Notes under the pieces: model-generated
What the model was told of the DNA's origin: nothing
Database searches by the model: none
What the model saw: only the letters and a program-made list of their open reading frames with translations
DNA from: Balneolaceae bacterium
GTDB taxonomy: Bacteria > Bacteroidota > Rhodothermia > Balneolales > Balneolaceae
Assembly (NCBI GenBank): GCA_034521495.1
Contig: JAXHMK010000004.1
Coordinates: 186,001-250,000 of the forward strand
Length of the DNA: 64,000 nt
Reading direction: 5' to 3'
Program-made: the position numbers and the translations under genes
In this document: piece by piece, positions 37,401 to 47,800 of the stretch
How positions within the stretch are numbered: position 1 is the first letter of the stretch
Layout: every line of letters starts with the position of its first letter

Positions 37401-39225
37401 TATGATTAAGAGAGAACCGTTTAAACCTCCGCTTATGGCCCCGCCCTCAGCATATGCACTGTTGGATTCCATACGTACATTGACCAAGGTGGAACGGCTG
37501 TTGTCGTTAGCCATTCCACCTCCAAAAAATGCGGTGTTATGTGCCAGAACTACATTATTCAGTGTTAGAAAACTGTTTTCTGTATTAAATATCCCCCCAC
37601 CGACTAAAAGTGCCCGGTTACCTTCAATGACGAGATTTTTAAGGGTGGGATTGCCATTTTCGTTATATATTCCGCCGCCGTTCTGATGAGGGGCACTTGC
37701 ATTATAAGTGTTACCGGCTGTGATAGTAAATCCATCCAACAGGGCTGTATTGCCAGTCCCACTACCGGTGACCACATGATAACTGTTGGTACCTTGAATG
37801 TGGTCGGTTTGGGACAGGGTTTCTGAATAGTTGTCACTGTCGGTATCCGGGGCAAACGGGTTGTCATTCCCGTCAATATCCCCGCTGAGGATGGTTTCGT
37901 TTGTTTCCCAATCACGCCCAGAAAGACTGGATTCTCCACCATCAAACCCGCCATATATTTCTACATTGTTTACCAACAGGAAAGTGGCCCCGCGGTCGGT
38001 ATCATCGCTGGTGGGAACGTACAATCCATCCGCCACCCAGATTTGCAGTGTGCCGTCGGTATCCCCGTCCCAGTTTTCACCTGCCCAGCTCAGCGCATCA
38101 CGCAGTTCGGGAATGGCGTTCTCCCAGGAGTTACCGCTCCCGTCGCCGCCATCTACGTTTTGGTCGACAAACAGTACGTTATTCTCATCGGGAAAAATTC
38201 TAAACAAGCCGGGAATGGGATTGACTTCCGGCTCGGCTCCCGGTTCGTCGTAGGTTATCTCCTGCAGGTATGGATAAGAGGTGTACATGCCGGATTCAAT
38301 CTGCCAGGTATCTGTAAAATCGAAATCGGTAAACGAGGCCTCCTGTCGCATCTGGGTACTGGTAAGGCCAGTAGTTCCTGAAGCGTCTCCTTCTCCAGCG
38401 CCAGTGTTAGTACCACTGGTTTCGGTATTCCAGTAGCTGTTGGTGATTGTGTTACCAGGCTCAATTGAACCCACCAAGCCACCGATTAAACCTGTTCCAC
38501 TCACATTACCCGTAGCATAAGTATTGGATATGATACCACCATTTGTCCCCACCAAACCGCTGATGTTGAAGGCTCCATTCACACTACCCGTAGCATGACT
38601 ATTGGATATGCTACCATCATTTAACCCCACCAGACCACCGGCCGTATTTCCGCTGATATTCACATTAGCCGTGGCATAGCTACCCGTGATGTCGCCATTT
38701 AAATTTTGACCCACCAGGCCACCGACAATGAAATTACCTTTCACGTTACCTGTGGCGTAGCTGTTCATGACTTCACCAATAGAAACGCCCACCAGGCCAC
38801 CTGCATATCGATCGCCGGTCAGGTCTACAGCTACCATACCTATATTGCTGAGCTCTACGCCCGCATCAATCGCTCCGAACAATCCGATATAATTTTCATC
38901 TCTGCGATCTATAAACAACCCGGTAATAGTATGTCCATTCCCATTAAAACTACCTTTGAATCGACTATTGTACGTAGCTATAGGATCCCAGCCATCCCCG
39001 CCGTTCCAGTAGGCTCCTGAGGGGTCGCCGGTGGCGGTGGTTAAGTCGATATCGGCAACCAGGATGTAGTGGGCGTCCATGATCGTTTCGGATCTCATTT
39101 AATCCTTCCGCACTGTCGATTTGATACGGATCTCCCGAAGAACCGTCTCCACCGGCAAACTGGGCCTGTGCGGTGGCGCCTGCAGAAGTGAAAGCATGAA
39201 GGAGTCCAAAGACGCGCCAAACCAT
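34451..39225 (-). CDS. Giant T9SS-secreted surface protein with GLUG and beta-helix repeats (two frameshifts)
   Basis: About 1590 residues. The start at 39225 gives a short hydrophobic leader ending A-T-A-Q-A-Q. The order is: GLUG-type repeats (G-G-L-V-G, S-Y-A-T-G; about 39000-38360); a right-handed beta-helix with polymorphic repeats (G-G-G-I-x-N; about 38170-36890); two fibronectin III-like domains (36860-36290); a cadherin-like domain; a domain shared with the protein at 44863 (G-E-G-W-R-F-L-S-S-P); and a C-terminal T9SS sorting domain (Y-P-N-P-F-N-P-T-T, ending M-T-R-K-L-T-I-L-K). Frames change near 39085 and near 35830. It is likely an exported adhesin or matrix protein; the ligand is unknown. 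Confidence 0.85.
34788..34914. repeat. Three palindromic elements inserted in frame in the giant protein gene
   Basis: Between the last globular domain and the sorting domain lie three hairpin-forming units: CCGTCTGACCGC.. at 34788-34816 (29 bp), AGATCCGCGAAGTCTT..  at 34836-34870 (35 bp, 16-base arms, 3-base loop), and AAACCTCCAAGGTTT.. at 34882-34914 (33 bp, 15-base arms). All keep the coding frame and appear in the protein as S-E-R-L-E-R-S-D-G, R-S-A-K-S-L-E-D-F-A-D-L and T-S-K-V-L-E-T-L-E-V. Confidence 0.8.
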
Positions 39226-39378
39226 TGTTCCTCAATCTGTTTTAATGCGATGTGAAAACCAGTTGTGATAATGAATTCATTGATGATGCCATAGTCATAC
39301 CTGCTGTGTGTTGTTGTACCGAGTGGGTAGAGTTGTGATGTTGATTCACTCAAAAAATAGAAAGAGCAGTCTTTGAAC

Positions 39379-39406
39379 GTGTCCAGAATATCTTTGAAAA
39401 CGTCCA
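39379..39406. promoter_or_regulatory. Candidate regulator site, copy 1 (21-bp-spaced TCCA repeats)
   Basis: GTGTCCAGAATATCTTT followed by CGTCCA puts two TCCA half-sites 21 bases apart, two helical turns. Nearly the same 28 bases occur at 40149-40176 in front of the hybrid sensor gene, while the intervening sequence is unrelated. Direct repeats with this spacing suit AraC-type DNA-binding domains, and the adjacent hybrid regulator has one. This copy is 154 bases upstream of the giant surface-protein start at 39225, in the opposite orientation. Confidence 0.4.
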
Positions 39407-39588
39407 AAAAGTGTGGAATAATGGCTGTTTTCGGGATAATCTGTGGTTTTGGTGTGCCTGCTACATACAGGCAGACGCATGACGAGGAGATGTCTCGATT
39501 CGCTCCGAAATGCACATATCGTGTGGACACAAGTTGCTTTATAGTACTTCAACTGGATGATAAATAGTTTTCATGAGATCCTCCATGC

Positions 39589-40085
39589 AACCCCGACAGG
39601 AAAATCGCAGTCGGGGTTTTCGGTCGGGATGACAAGGGTGTGGTGGGTATCGGCGGCGGGCAGTACATGAGGTTTTTTCAAACACGGCCCTCTATGCCCG
39701 CCGCTTCCTCACCCCCCTGTTGTGTCATCCCGACTGAGAGAGCGGAGCGAACGCATGGAGGGATCTCACTGATATAGGCTATCATGACTCCACGACTCAT
39801 AAAGACTCCATAAAACTTGATACATGTCGAATGTATCAACTACAATAGTGTGCAACGCAGTACGGCGAAGTTCGGTAGTCTCGAAATAACGGGCGGCCTT
39901 GTGTAAACACCCGGCGTTTCAGGTTCACTGCCACAATTCCATTTCCAATTACGCCGGTTCTTTGGCGATTCTACTGGCAGCGGCGTTGGACAAAACTGGA
40001 TTCAAGATGCATATTTGATACGCCGCGATGGCCCAATGGCACCGTTGTCATTTCGACCGGAGCGCAGCGGAGTGGAGAAATCCAA
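39589..40085. repeat. Intergenic repeats between the giant protein and the hybrid sensor
   Basis: The ~1 kb gap 39226-40212 has no supported gene; a minus-strand frame at 39099-39530 overlaps the giant gene and has no recognisable features. It holds a terminator-like AACCCCGAC/GTCGGGGTT hairpin (39589-39618), an inverted pair CGGTCGGGATGACA (about 39620) and TGTCATCCCGACTGAG (about 39723), and a TCATTTCGACCGGAGCGCAG-type unit near 40049 that is common in Bacteroidota intergenic regions. Confidence 0.5.
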
Positions 40086-40148
40086 TGGTAATGTGGTTAA
40101 TCACTGGAAAGAGATGTCTCGGTCTATTCTGAAAAGCTCTCTTTGAAA

Positions 40149-40176
40149 GTGTCCAGAATATCTTTAATATCATCCA
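40149..40176. promoter_or_regulatory. Candidate regulator site, copy 2, upstream of the hybrid sensor
   Basis: GTGTCCAGAATATCTTT followed by CATCCA, again with TCCA half-sites exactly 21 bases apart and a shared upstream CTTTGAA. It ends 36 bases before the ATG at 40213, a natural position for autoregulation by the AraC-type output domain encoded downstream. The match with 39379-39406 covers about 40 bases including flanks. Confidence 0.45.
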
Positions 40177-40212
40177 AAATCTACATCATGAAGGCTAATT
40201 TCGACGTTTCCT

Positions 40213-43200
40213 ATGAATCTGTTGTTCTTGACTCTTGTACTTTTCCTACAGCAGTTTGTTCTTCCAGCAGGACAGGAATATATCATTCAAAACTACACAG
40301 TTGAGGATGGGTTACCTGTTAATTCCGTCAACAGAATGGCACAGGATGCAAACGGCTACCTCTATTTTGCCACAACGGATGGTCTTGCCCAGTTTGATGG
40401 ATATGAATTTGTGGTTTACAATTCCGGCAACACCCCGGGGCTTTCTTCGAACCGAATTTCAGAAATGATCTATGTTTCTGTACATGATGAACTCTGGCTT
40501 TTACATCCTGATGGTTCTTTGACTCACAAAACCGGCTCTACATTTCAGAATTATCCAGCCATCCAAAATGGACGCAGTACCGTAGCTGTTGAATTGCATC
40601 TTCAGGAAAAAGAAGATATTTGGATTGCTACCGACTCAGGACCTGCAGAGTTCAACAGGGCTACTAATCAGTTCGTGTTTTTGGATCAACCACTTTTGCA
40701 ATCCGATAGCTGGGCCTTGGGGTGGACGAGCAATCAGACCTTAATGATTGTGAATGAAAATGGACTTATTCATTTGAAGAATGGCAATGCTATACAACTT
40801 CTTGAACCAAACGAATTCCCGATTTCTTTTCGGTCGGTTACAGACATTAAAGAAGATGATGGTTATCTGTGGATTTCCGGAAACGGTGGTACTTTCAGAT
40901 ACTCAATAGATGAGGATCGAATTGATTTTCGTTTCAATCTGGACCAAGACCCAAGCCATGTATGGGGGGTGCACCAAATGCCGGATCAATCTATGCTGAT
41001 CAATAGTTCAGAAGGGTTTTTTAAATATAATCCTTCATCCGGATCAGTGAATATTTACGGCCCTGCTTTTAACGCTACAACAGAGAGAACAAATCTTATT
41101 TATGAAGGAAAAAATGAAGAAGAGATATTGATCAAGTTCAGCAATGTACGTATAAACAACCAAACCGTATTAACAACAGATGATATCATTTCGGGTTTTT
41201 TAGACCGTTCCGGCTCATTATGGGTCTCTACTCTTTATAACGGAGTGTATCAAATCCGAAAAAGTATATCGTCGAATATCACATCTGATCAAATACCCGG
41301 GTTTGAGAATATTTATCCCGTCATTCAAACAGATGACGGAGCTATTTGGGCCGGTAGTTTTCATAACGGAATTTACAGAATCACAAATAACGGATACCAA
41401 AACTGGAATTCCCAAAGCAGTCCTTTACTGGCAAATAATTCCCGATTTCTTTTTGAAGATTCAGACGGTACTCTTTACGCAAGTATAACACATCAAGGAT
41501 TATGGACATATGAAAATGACAGCTGGCGGAAACTGGATGGGTTGGAATCCGTGACCGGCCCAGAAATTACGGTAGAGGCCATGCACGAATACAATGATGG
41601 ATTCCTGTTAGGCACTTCTGATCGGATGGTATCGTATCAAAACGGTGATTTTAGCTTGTTTAACGATTTCGAAAGCGCATCAGAAAATCCATTCCAACAT
41701 GTACGGGTCATTCGTGAAAACCATCGGGGCACTCTGTTTACCGGTTCATTTGGATATGGGCTCACCATATTGAAGGATAGAGTGGCCCGAAATTACAGGG
41801 TTGAAAACAGCGGCCTTCAAAGTAATTTTATCCGCGATATTTTTGTGCAGTCTGAGGATACGATCTGGGTCGCAACCGAAGATCTCGGTTTAAACCGCAT
41901 TGTTCTGAATTCGAATGCGGTTCCCACCGAGTTTACAAGAGTGATGGAACAAGACGGCCTGATTCACAACTCGCTGCACAGGATTATAGAGGATACGGAG
42001 GGCAGGCTGTGGATTAGTTCAAACGGCGGAATCATGGCTATACCTCTTCGGGGTTTGAATGATTATGCAGATGGTAATTTGGAAAACCTGCCGGTGATGG
42101 GATTCAACGAAAATGACGGAATGGTCAACCGGGAGGCGAACGGTGGTGTACAGACAGCCGGATTCATTTCAAACGATCAGCAGCAGATCATCTTTCCGAA
42201 TCAGCGGGGATTGACTGTCTTTCATTTATCACGATTAGAAGAAGCAAGGATCGGGGCAGACTATCAAACCTGTAATTGAAAATATTGCATTTGCCGATAG
42301 TACAATCCATGCCGACCAATATGCTGAGGTTTCACTGCCAAAGTCCGAACGAAATATTCGCATTAAATTTACAGCTCCGAATCTGGTGTCTCCTGAGCGC
42401 ACAATTTTTCGATACAAATTAGATGATGTACAAAGTGAATGGGAAATATCCAATGATATTCGGGAGGCTGCATTTACAAATGTGCCGCCGGGCTGGCACA
42501 CGTTTCATCTGGAGGCGTATCAACCCAATGAACAGGAAGAGATAAAAACTGCCACCATAGACATCTTCATTCCATACTATTTTTATGAAACCAATTGGTT
42601 TTATGGAATTATGATTCTTCTTGGCCTTTGTAGTATGTATGGCGGAATCCGCTATCGCACGCGTTTATTGAAGAGGCGTGAAAGGGAGCTTCAAACCAGG
42701 GTCAGTCAACAGACACAAGAATTGCAGGAAGCCGCTGAACAGAAATCCCGTTTCTTTTCAGGGATTACCCACGAACTTAAAACGCCATTATCTCTCATTG
42801 CCAGTCCGCTGGATGATCTCCTGGAAGACGGAATAGAGCTGTCTGAGAAAAATACGAAGGAACGGCTTCAACTCATGAAACGAAACAGCGACCGACTGCA
42901 AAACCTGGTCGATCAAATCCTGGGAGTGAGTAAGCTGAACGCAGACAAGCTCTCGCTCACTTTCAAACCCGTGGATATTGCGGAACTCACCGGACAACTT
43001 TTAGGGCAGTTTCAGTCGAGTCTTGATCAGAAAGAGATTACACTAAGCTTTGAATCAGATAAGATTGATGAAAAAATTTACCTGGATACTGATGCCTGGG
43101 AGCGAATTATCATCAATTTGATGAGCAATGCTATTAAGTTTTCACCACGGAAATCCACCATTCAGGTCAACCTATCGAACCTGGGTGATTCTGTAGCTTT

Positions 43201-44242
43201 GAGGATTAAAGACGAGGGAGTGGGGATTGATAAAGAGGAGGCCGAAAAAGTATTCGATTATTTGTACCAGGCTGAGGGCGCCTACTCTGCTGAAGGAACG
43301 GGCATTGGGCTGTACCTCGTAAAAGGGTTGGTGGATCGTATGGGGGGAGAGGTTCGAGTTGTCTCAAATAAAGGCGAAGGTGCGGAATTTATCGTAACTA
43401 TGAAGAAGGGATACTCGCATTTAAGAGATTCAGATACCATTATTCATTTCCCTGTATCACGCCCTGTGGAACAAAAGAAGAAAGAAACAGACAAGGATCT
43501 GTCTATCAACCAACATGGAATCTCATCAAAAAAAGAACACCTGCTTTTGGTTGAGGACAACGACGATTTCAGGAATTACCTTCAATCTGTTTTATCTGAA
43601 GAGTATCAAGTAACCGTTGCACGTGAGGGAACGGAAGCACTTGAGTTATTGCAAGAAGAAAAAGTGGACCTCGTGATATCGGATGTAATGATGCCGAAAA
43701 TGAATGGCCTGGAGTTTGTGAATAACCTGCGGAAACAGGAAGAATACAAGAAATTGCCGGTGATTTTCTTATCTGCAAAAAACCTTGACACGGACAAAGA
43801 AGCCGGGCTCTCCTCCGGTGCGGATGTTTACCTGACGAAGCCGATTAAAAGTAAACTCTTGTTATCTCAAATTGAGGCAGTATTACGAAGAGAAAGCATT
43901 TTAAAAGGCAACCAGCTGCACGAAGAAGATGGAGAGGATGAACTCGTAAAGGAAGTTCGGGAAATTGTATACCGGCAATTGGCAAACCAGGCCTTAAGTG
44001 TAGAATTACTGGCTGATGCACTTTTTGTAAGCCGCTCGAAATTATACGCAGACTGGAAAGAAGTTTGCGATACCTCCCTGAATGCATTCATTAAAAAATT
44101 ACGCCTTGATGAAGCCAGGAAATTAATCAAAGAACAGAACTTTAGCGTCCAAGAAGCAGCTACAGCTGTTGGTTTTCCCGATCCGAATTACTTTTCTACC
44201 AGCTTTAAGAAAGAGTTTGGTGTGAGTCCTTCGGAGGTGTAA
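40213..44242 (+). CDS. Hybrid two-component system: sensor kinase, receiver and AraC output (one frameshift)
   Basis: About 1340 residues. A signal peptide precedes a periplasmic double beta-propeller of Reg_prop repeats (D-A-N-G-Y-L-Y-F-A-T-T-D-G-L, W-I-S-S-N-G-G). A Y_Y_Y domain and a membrane segment (Y-G-I-M-I-L-L-G-L) follow. Next are HisKA with F-F-S-G-I-T-H-E-L-K-T-P-L, HATPase (N-L-M-S-N-A-I-K-F; G-T-G-I-G-L), a receiver domain with the acceptor Asp in L-V-I-S-D-V-M-M-P, and an AraC helix-turn-helix at the end (F-P-D-P-N-Y-F-S-T-S-F-K-K-E-F-G). The frame breaks near 42250, where L-E-E-A-R-I-G should join Q-T-I-K-P-V-I-E-N-I. Such HTCS proteins usually control adjacent surface-protein genes. 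Confidence 0.92.
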
Positions 44243-44245
44243 GGA

Positions 44246-44340
44246 GACATTGGATGTTTTCTTATTCGGAAGCTACTATGAAAGGAAAAAATATATTGAT
44301 CCTCTTTCACTTTTTTAAATGGCAAGAAACATCCAATGTC
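44246..44340. terminator. Inverted-repeat element between the hybrid sensor and peptide B
   Basis: GACATTGGATGTTT at 44246-44259 and its perfect complement at 44327-44340 enclose ~67 bases. It lies just after the hybrid sensor stop and just after the stop of the convergent peptide gene, so it can serve both as terminator. A related, weaker element is at 54730-54826. Confidence 0.5.
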
Positions 44341-44348
44341 TTTCTATG

Positions 44349-44480
44349 TTAAGAAGCCTGCGACTCATAATCCGGCGGATCTTTCGGGCCGCTTTGTTGG
44401 GTTCCAACGCTGATGGACAGTGTGGTGATTTCCGGTTTTTGCCAGGGGGCCGGGGTGGGTTGGTTGTTATTGTTTTTCAT
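44349..44480 (-). CDS. Putative RiPP (lasso-type) precursor peptide B, 43 aa
   Basis: A 43-codon ORF from ATG 44480 to TAA 44349, paralogous to peptide A at 34017. Both begin M-K-N and carry W-x-K-P-E-[L/I]-x-T-L-S-I-S-x-x-T, then a G-P-x-D/P-rich tail ending in Ser. Here W13-x-x-P16, T27 and G31 are present, with E39 nine residues from G31 counting inclusively, the same spacing as in peptide A. The N-terminal residues before W (N/P-rich) are unrelated to those of peptide A, while the motif is kept. That is selection on protein sequence rather than a recent DNA copy. No dedicated cyclase, leader peptidase or transporter is adjacent. Confidence 0.55.
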   Translation of the reverse strand: MKNNNNQPTPAPWQKPEITTLSISVGTQQSGPKDPPDYESQAS

Positions 44481-44521
44481 GGGCTGGGTTATTTTGCTTA
44501 GTTCTTTGTTTTGTTTTATTG

Positions 44522-44777
44522 AAGCGACCTGACAGCGTATCCGGTCCTTTCCCGGATTCCTGTAAGCGTCGCTACACGTGCGATCTTGCCGTATTTTCCC
44601 GCTAACGCTGACAGGAACTCCACGTTGTTTCGTACGCTGTCAGGTTGATTTTGTATTATATCACCACCGTTTACATTCGCTCCCCAAGTCGTGAGACCCG
44701 TCGGGTTTCCTTTTTTTGAGAGGGTTATCATTATGTTCGTTTCAAAACTTTTTCACAGCAAACCCGACGGGTCTTTT
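44522..44777 (-). repeat. ~256-bp structured repeat, copy 2
   Basis: Same element as 34183-34439, in the same orientation and at the same relative place: after the stop of a T9SS giant protein and before a RiPP-like peptide gene. CCTGACAGCGTA near 44528 is perfectly complementary to TACGCTGTCAGG at 44633-44644. GACCCGTCGGGTTT at 44695-44708 is complementary to 44760-44773. The frames and loops differ more than the stems, suggesting selection on RNA or DNA structure. Confidence 0.7.
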
Positions 44778-44810
44778 GGGTTAGTTTATTTTACTTAGTT
44801 CTTTCTTAGG

Positions 44811-44857
44811 CCCTCACCCCAATCCCTCTCCCGCGGGGAGAGGGATTGGGGTGAGGG
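44811..44857. terminator. Perfect 47-bp hairpin after the second giant protein
   Basis: CCCTCACCCCAATCCCTCTC and its complement surround a short GC loop, one of the most stable hairpins in the window. It lies five bases beyond the stop codon of the giant gene (44863, minus strand). It belongs to a repeat type found widely between bacterial genes and can act as a transcription barrier or mRNA 3' stabiliser. Confidence 0.7.
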
Positions 44858-44862
44858 AAGTA

Positions 44863-47800
44863 CTACTTCAATATTGTCAGTTTCCTCGTCATGATCTGGC
44901 TGCCCGCAACAAGCCTGTACAAATACACTCCACTCGACAGATTCCTTGCATCAAAGTTTATGGTATGCCGCCCGGCCGAGACTTGGCCATTCACCAGCGT
45001 TGCAACATTGCGCCCAAGCATATCATACACTTCAAGGCGCACCTCACTTCTCACGGGTAACTGGTAACTGATCACTGTAGTAGGGTTGAACGGGTTCGGG
45101 TAGTTCTGGGCCAGGGTGAAGTCATCTGGAATCGCGCCGAGTTCGGTCAGGCCGTCCACGCCGGTGGCGGCAATCAGCAGTTCGAAGCGGGCAACGGAGC
45201 CGTCTGCCCCGACAGCATCTGTCAGGTCTGACTGCTGGCTTACTGCCATTCCCAGATCCGCGAAGTCTCCTAAAGACTTCGCGGATCTTTGATCTGACCT
45301 GTAGATCTCAAAACTGTACGTTGACCCCATCCCTCAGTTCAATTACCTCACCGGTCTCATTATCCCGTAGAAAATAGCTCCCGTTGAAAATGTGAGATTC
45401 CGGAAGAGTCCAGTCCAGGGTAAACCGGCCTGACTCTGTGGTTTGGATATCCAGCGGGATTCTGACTTTTTCCTCAATAAGATTCGAAGCCGGCAGGCTC
45501 TGGAATGCGTAGGTTCGTCCGTCTGCATCCATCGAGTGGAAGGAGAGCCAGCGGATGGCCAGCCCTTCGGCGCTGAGCTTGGGTGCATCAAACCGGTCGA
45601 GACCTGCCGTTGCATCATCGGAAAACATTAAACGGGTGGTACCGGTAAATGCCTCGTTCTGGCTGGTGGTCTGGAGAGTGACGATGTAGCCGTCAATCAA
45701 GCCGTCTGACCGCTTGGAGCGGTCTGACGGCTGGTCGTTGCCCTGATCCAGATCCGCGAAGTCTTCCCCAGACTTCGCGGATCTTTCTATCTCTTTAAAA
45801 TATCCATCTTCAGTGCCTTCAAGATACGCTGCCTCGGGTATTTCCAATTCCGGGCTGTTTCCCGTTGTTCGCACCCAGAATGACTGGAACGGGGCGATCA
45901 GCACATCTTCAGGTGCCGCGCAGTTCAGGTCGATGTAATCGCCGTTGCCCACGTTGGTATCCGGATCAGTTGTGCCGTTTGCGTCCGGGTCCCAGAAATA
46001 GACCGAGGTGGCCATGTCTGTCTCAATAAACTCACAGAAATCCAGAGCAATCGGGTGCGGATTGCCCAGCAGGTAGAAATTGCCGGGATTGGGCGAGGTT
46101 CCGTCTCCATCATAATCCAGGCCGATGAAGCTGTGGCTGCCGTCCAGATCGTTCCAGTTATCATCCGATTCTACCGTTTCGGGCAGGTCTTCGTCCAGCA
46201 CGTACACAATAAACGGTGTTCCCACGCCCGGTTCATTGCTATCCGATTCAACCGGATCCCATTCATAATTGTCCTGATCCAGCTCGTACAGCGTTTGCGA
46301 GGGTGGCGGACCAGTTTCTACCGTAATGCCCGAAAACAGGTCGAAATAAGAATCCCCGTCCGAGGGATTGCTCATAAACCGCCAGCCTTCGCTGCCTAAC
46401 AGTTCTGCGAAGATGGTTCCCAAATCGATGGTCAGCGTGTAGGATTCTTCGCTTTCCACATCGCTGTCATCCACAATAGTGAAGTCGAACGAGGTAAAGT
46501 TGTATCCGTACGCATCCGAAGGTGGGTTCCACGTGAGCAGGTCGTTGTTGATGTCGCTGACTGGAATCAGATCATTCACGCTGACCGGATCACCGTCCAG
46601 CTCCAGATCTCCCTCGTCCGGCAGAGATACTATTTTGATGGAGAAATCATTGTTCGATATTCCAAAATCACTCTTCGATAAGTTATAATCTTCAGCATTG
46701 CTCACGAAGATTCGCTGGTCTTCTCCTTCAGGCGAGTGTACAGCCGGCAGCAAGACCATCATCATTAATGGTCCAGTTATGGTCATCGATCAATGCCTCA
46801 CGGGCATCTTTTCCATTACAATAGGTAAGACCATCAGCTCCTAATATCATATCATTTTGAACGGCCTGAGATTCCCAGCCGGTAAGCGTGGCATCGTAGT
46901 TTTCTGTGGAGAGGCCAGAATTATCAAACATTTCTGTCATGCCTTTGAACACCTTGGAAGAGTTAACGCCGCTAATATCCCAATTCCCCAAATCCTGATT
47001 GAATGATTCTGCGCCTTTAAACATCTCTACCATATTCCCGACGTTGCCCGTATCCCAGCTCCCGATGTCCTGATTGAAAGCTGACGCATTTTTGAACATC
47101 CATCTCATCTCTGTAACGTTTTCGGTATTCCAATCGCTGATATCCTGATCAAAGGCAGTAGCATTGAAAAACATTGCTCCCATATCCGTAACATTTTCAG
47201 TGATCCAGCCGCCGATATCCTGATTAAAGGAGCTCGCGTTTTGAAACATAAACCACAACGTCTCTACATTAGACACGTCCCAGGTGCCAATATCACGGTT
47301 AAAGGAGGTAGCGCCACTAAACATTTGACCCATATCGGTTACGCTGCTCACATCCCAGTTGCTCAAATCTCCATCAAATTTTAAGGCACCTCCAAACATC
47401 AAATGCATAGAGCTGACGTTGCCGGTATTCCAGTTATTTAAATCTTGATTAAAGGAACTCGCGCCATGGAATAATCCATTCATGGTCTCAACATTAGAGA
47501 CATTCCATCCGGAGATATCCTGATTAAAAGACATTGCACCTTTAAACATTCCTCTCATGTCCGTCACATTGGTGGTATTCCAGCCACCAATTTCTCCATT
47601 GAATTGTAAAGCTTCACGGAACATGTTCTGTAAGGTGGTAACCTTAGAAAGATCAGGTATATCGGATGCGTTATATGTTAAATTGGCGGCACCGTAAAAA
47701 GCATTCTCCATGCTTTCCCAGGCTACATCACCCCACTGTTCGATGGTGAGGATTTTCTCCTTATCCTCTTCATTATTGAAATAGATTCTGGGAAAAATAC

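Noticed and set aside
37051-37686. 211-codon plus-strand frame
   Set aside because: It is antisense to the beta-helix region of the giant surface protein, is low in complexity (P, S, F-rich), and has no recognisable motif; a shadow of repeats.
39099-39530. 143-codon minus-strand frame upstream of the giant protein
   Set aside because: Overlaps the giant protein's signal peptide in another frame, has mixed composition and includes the candidate regulator site; no support as a gene.
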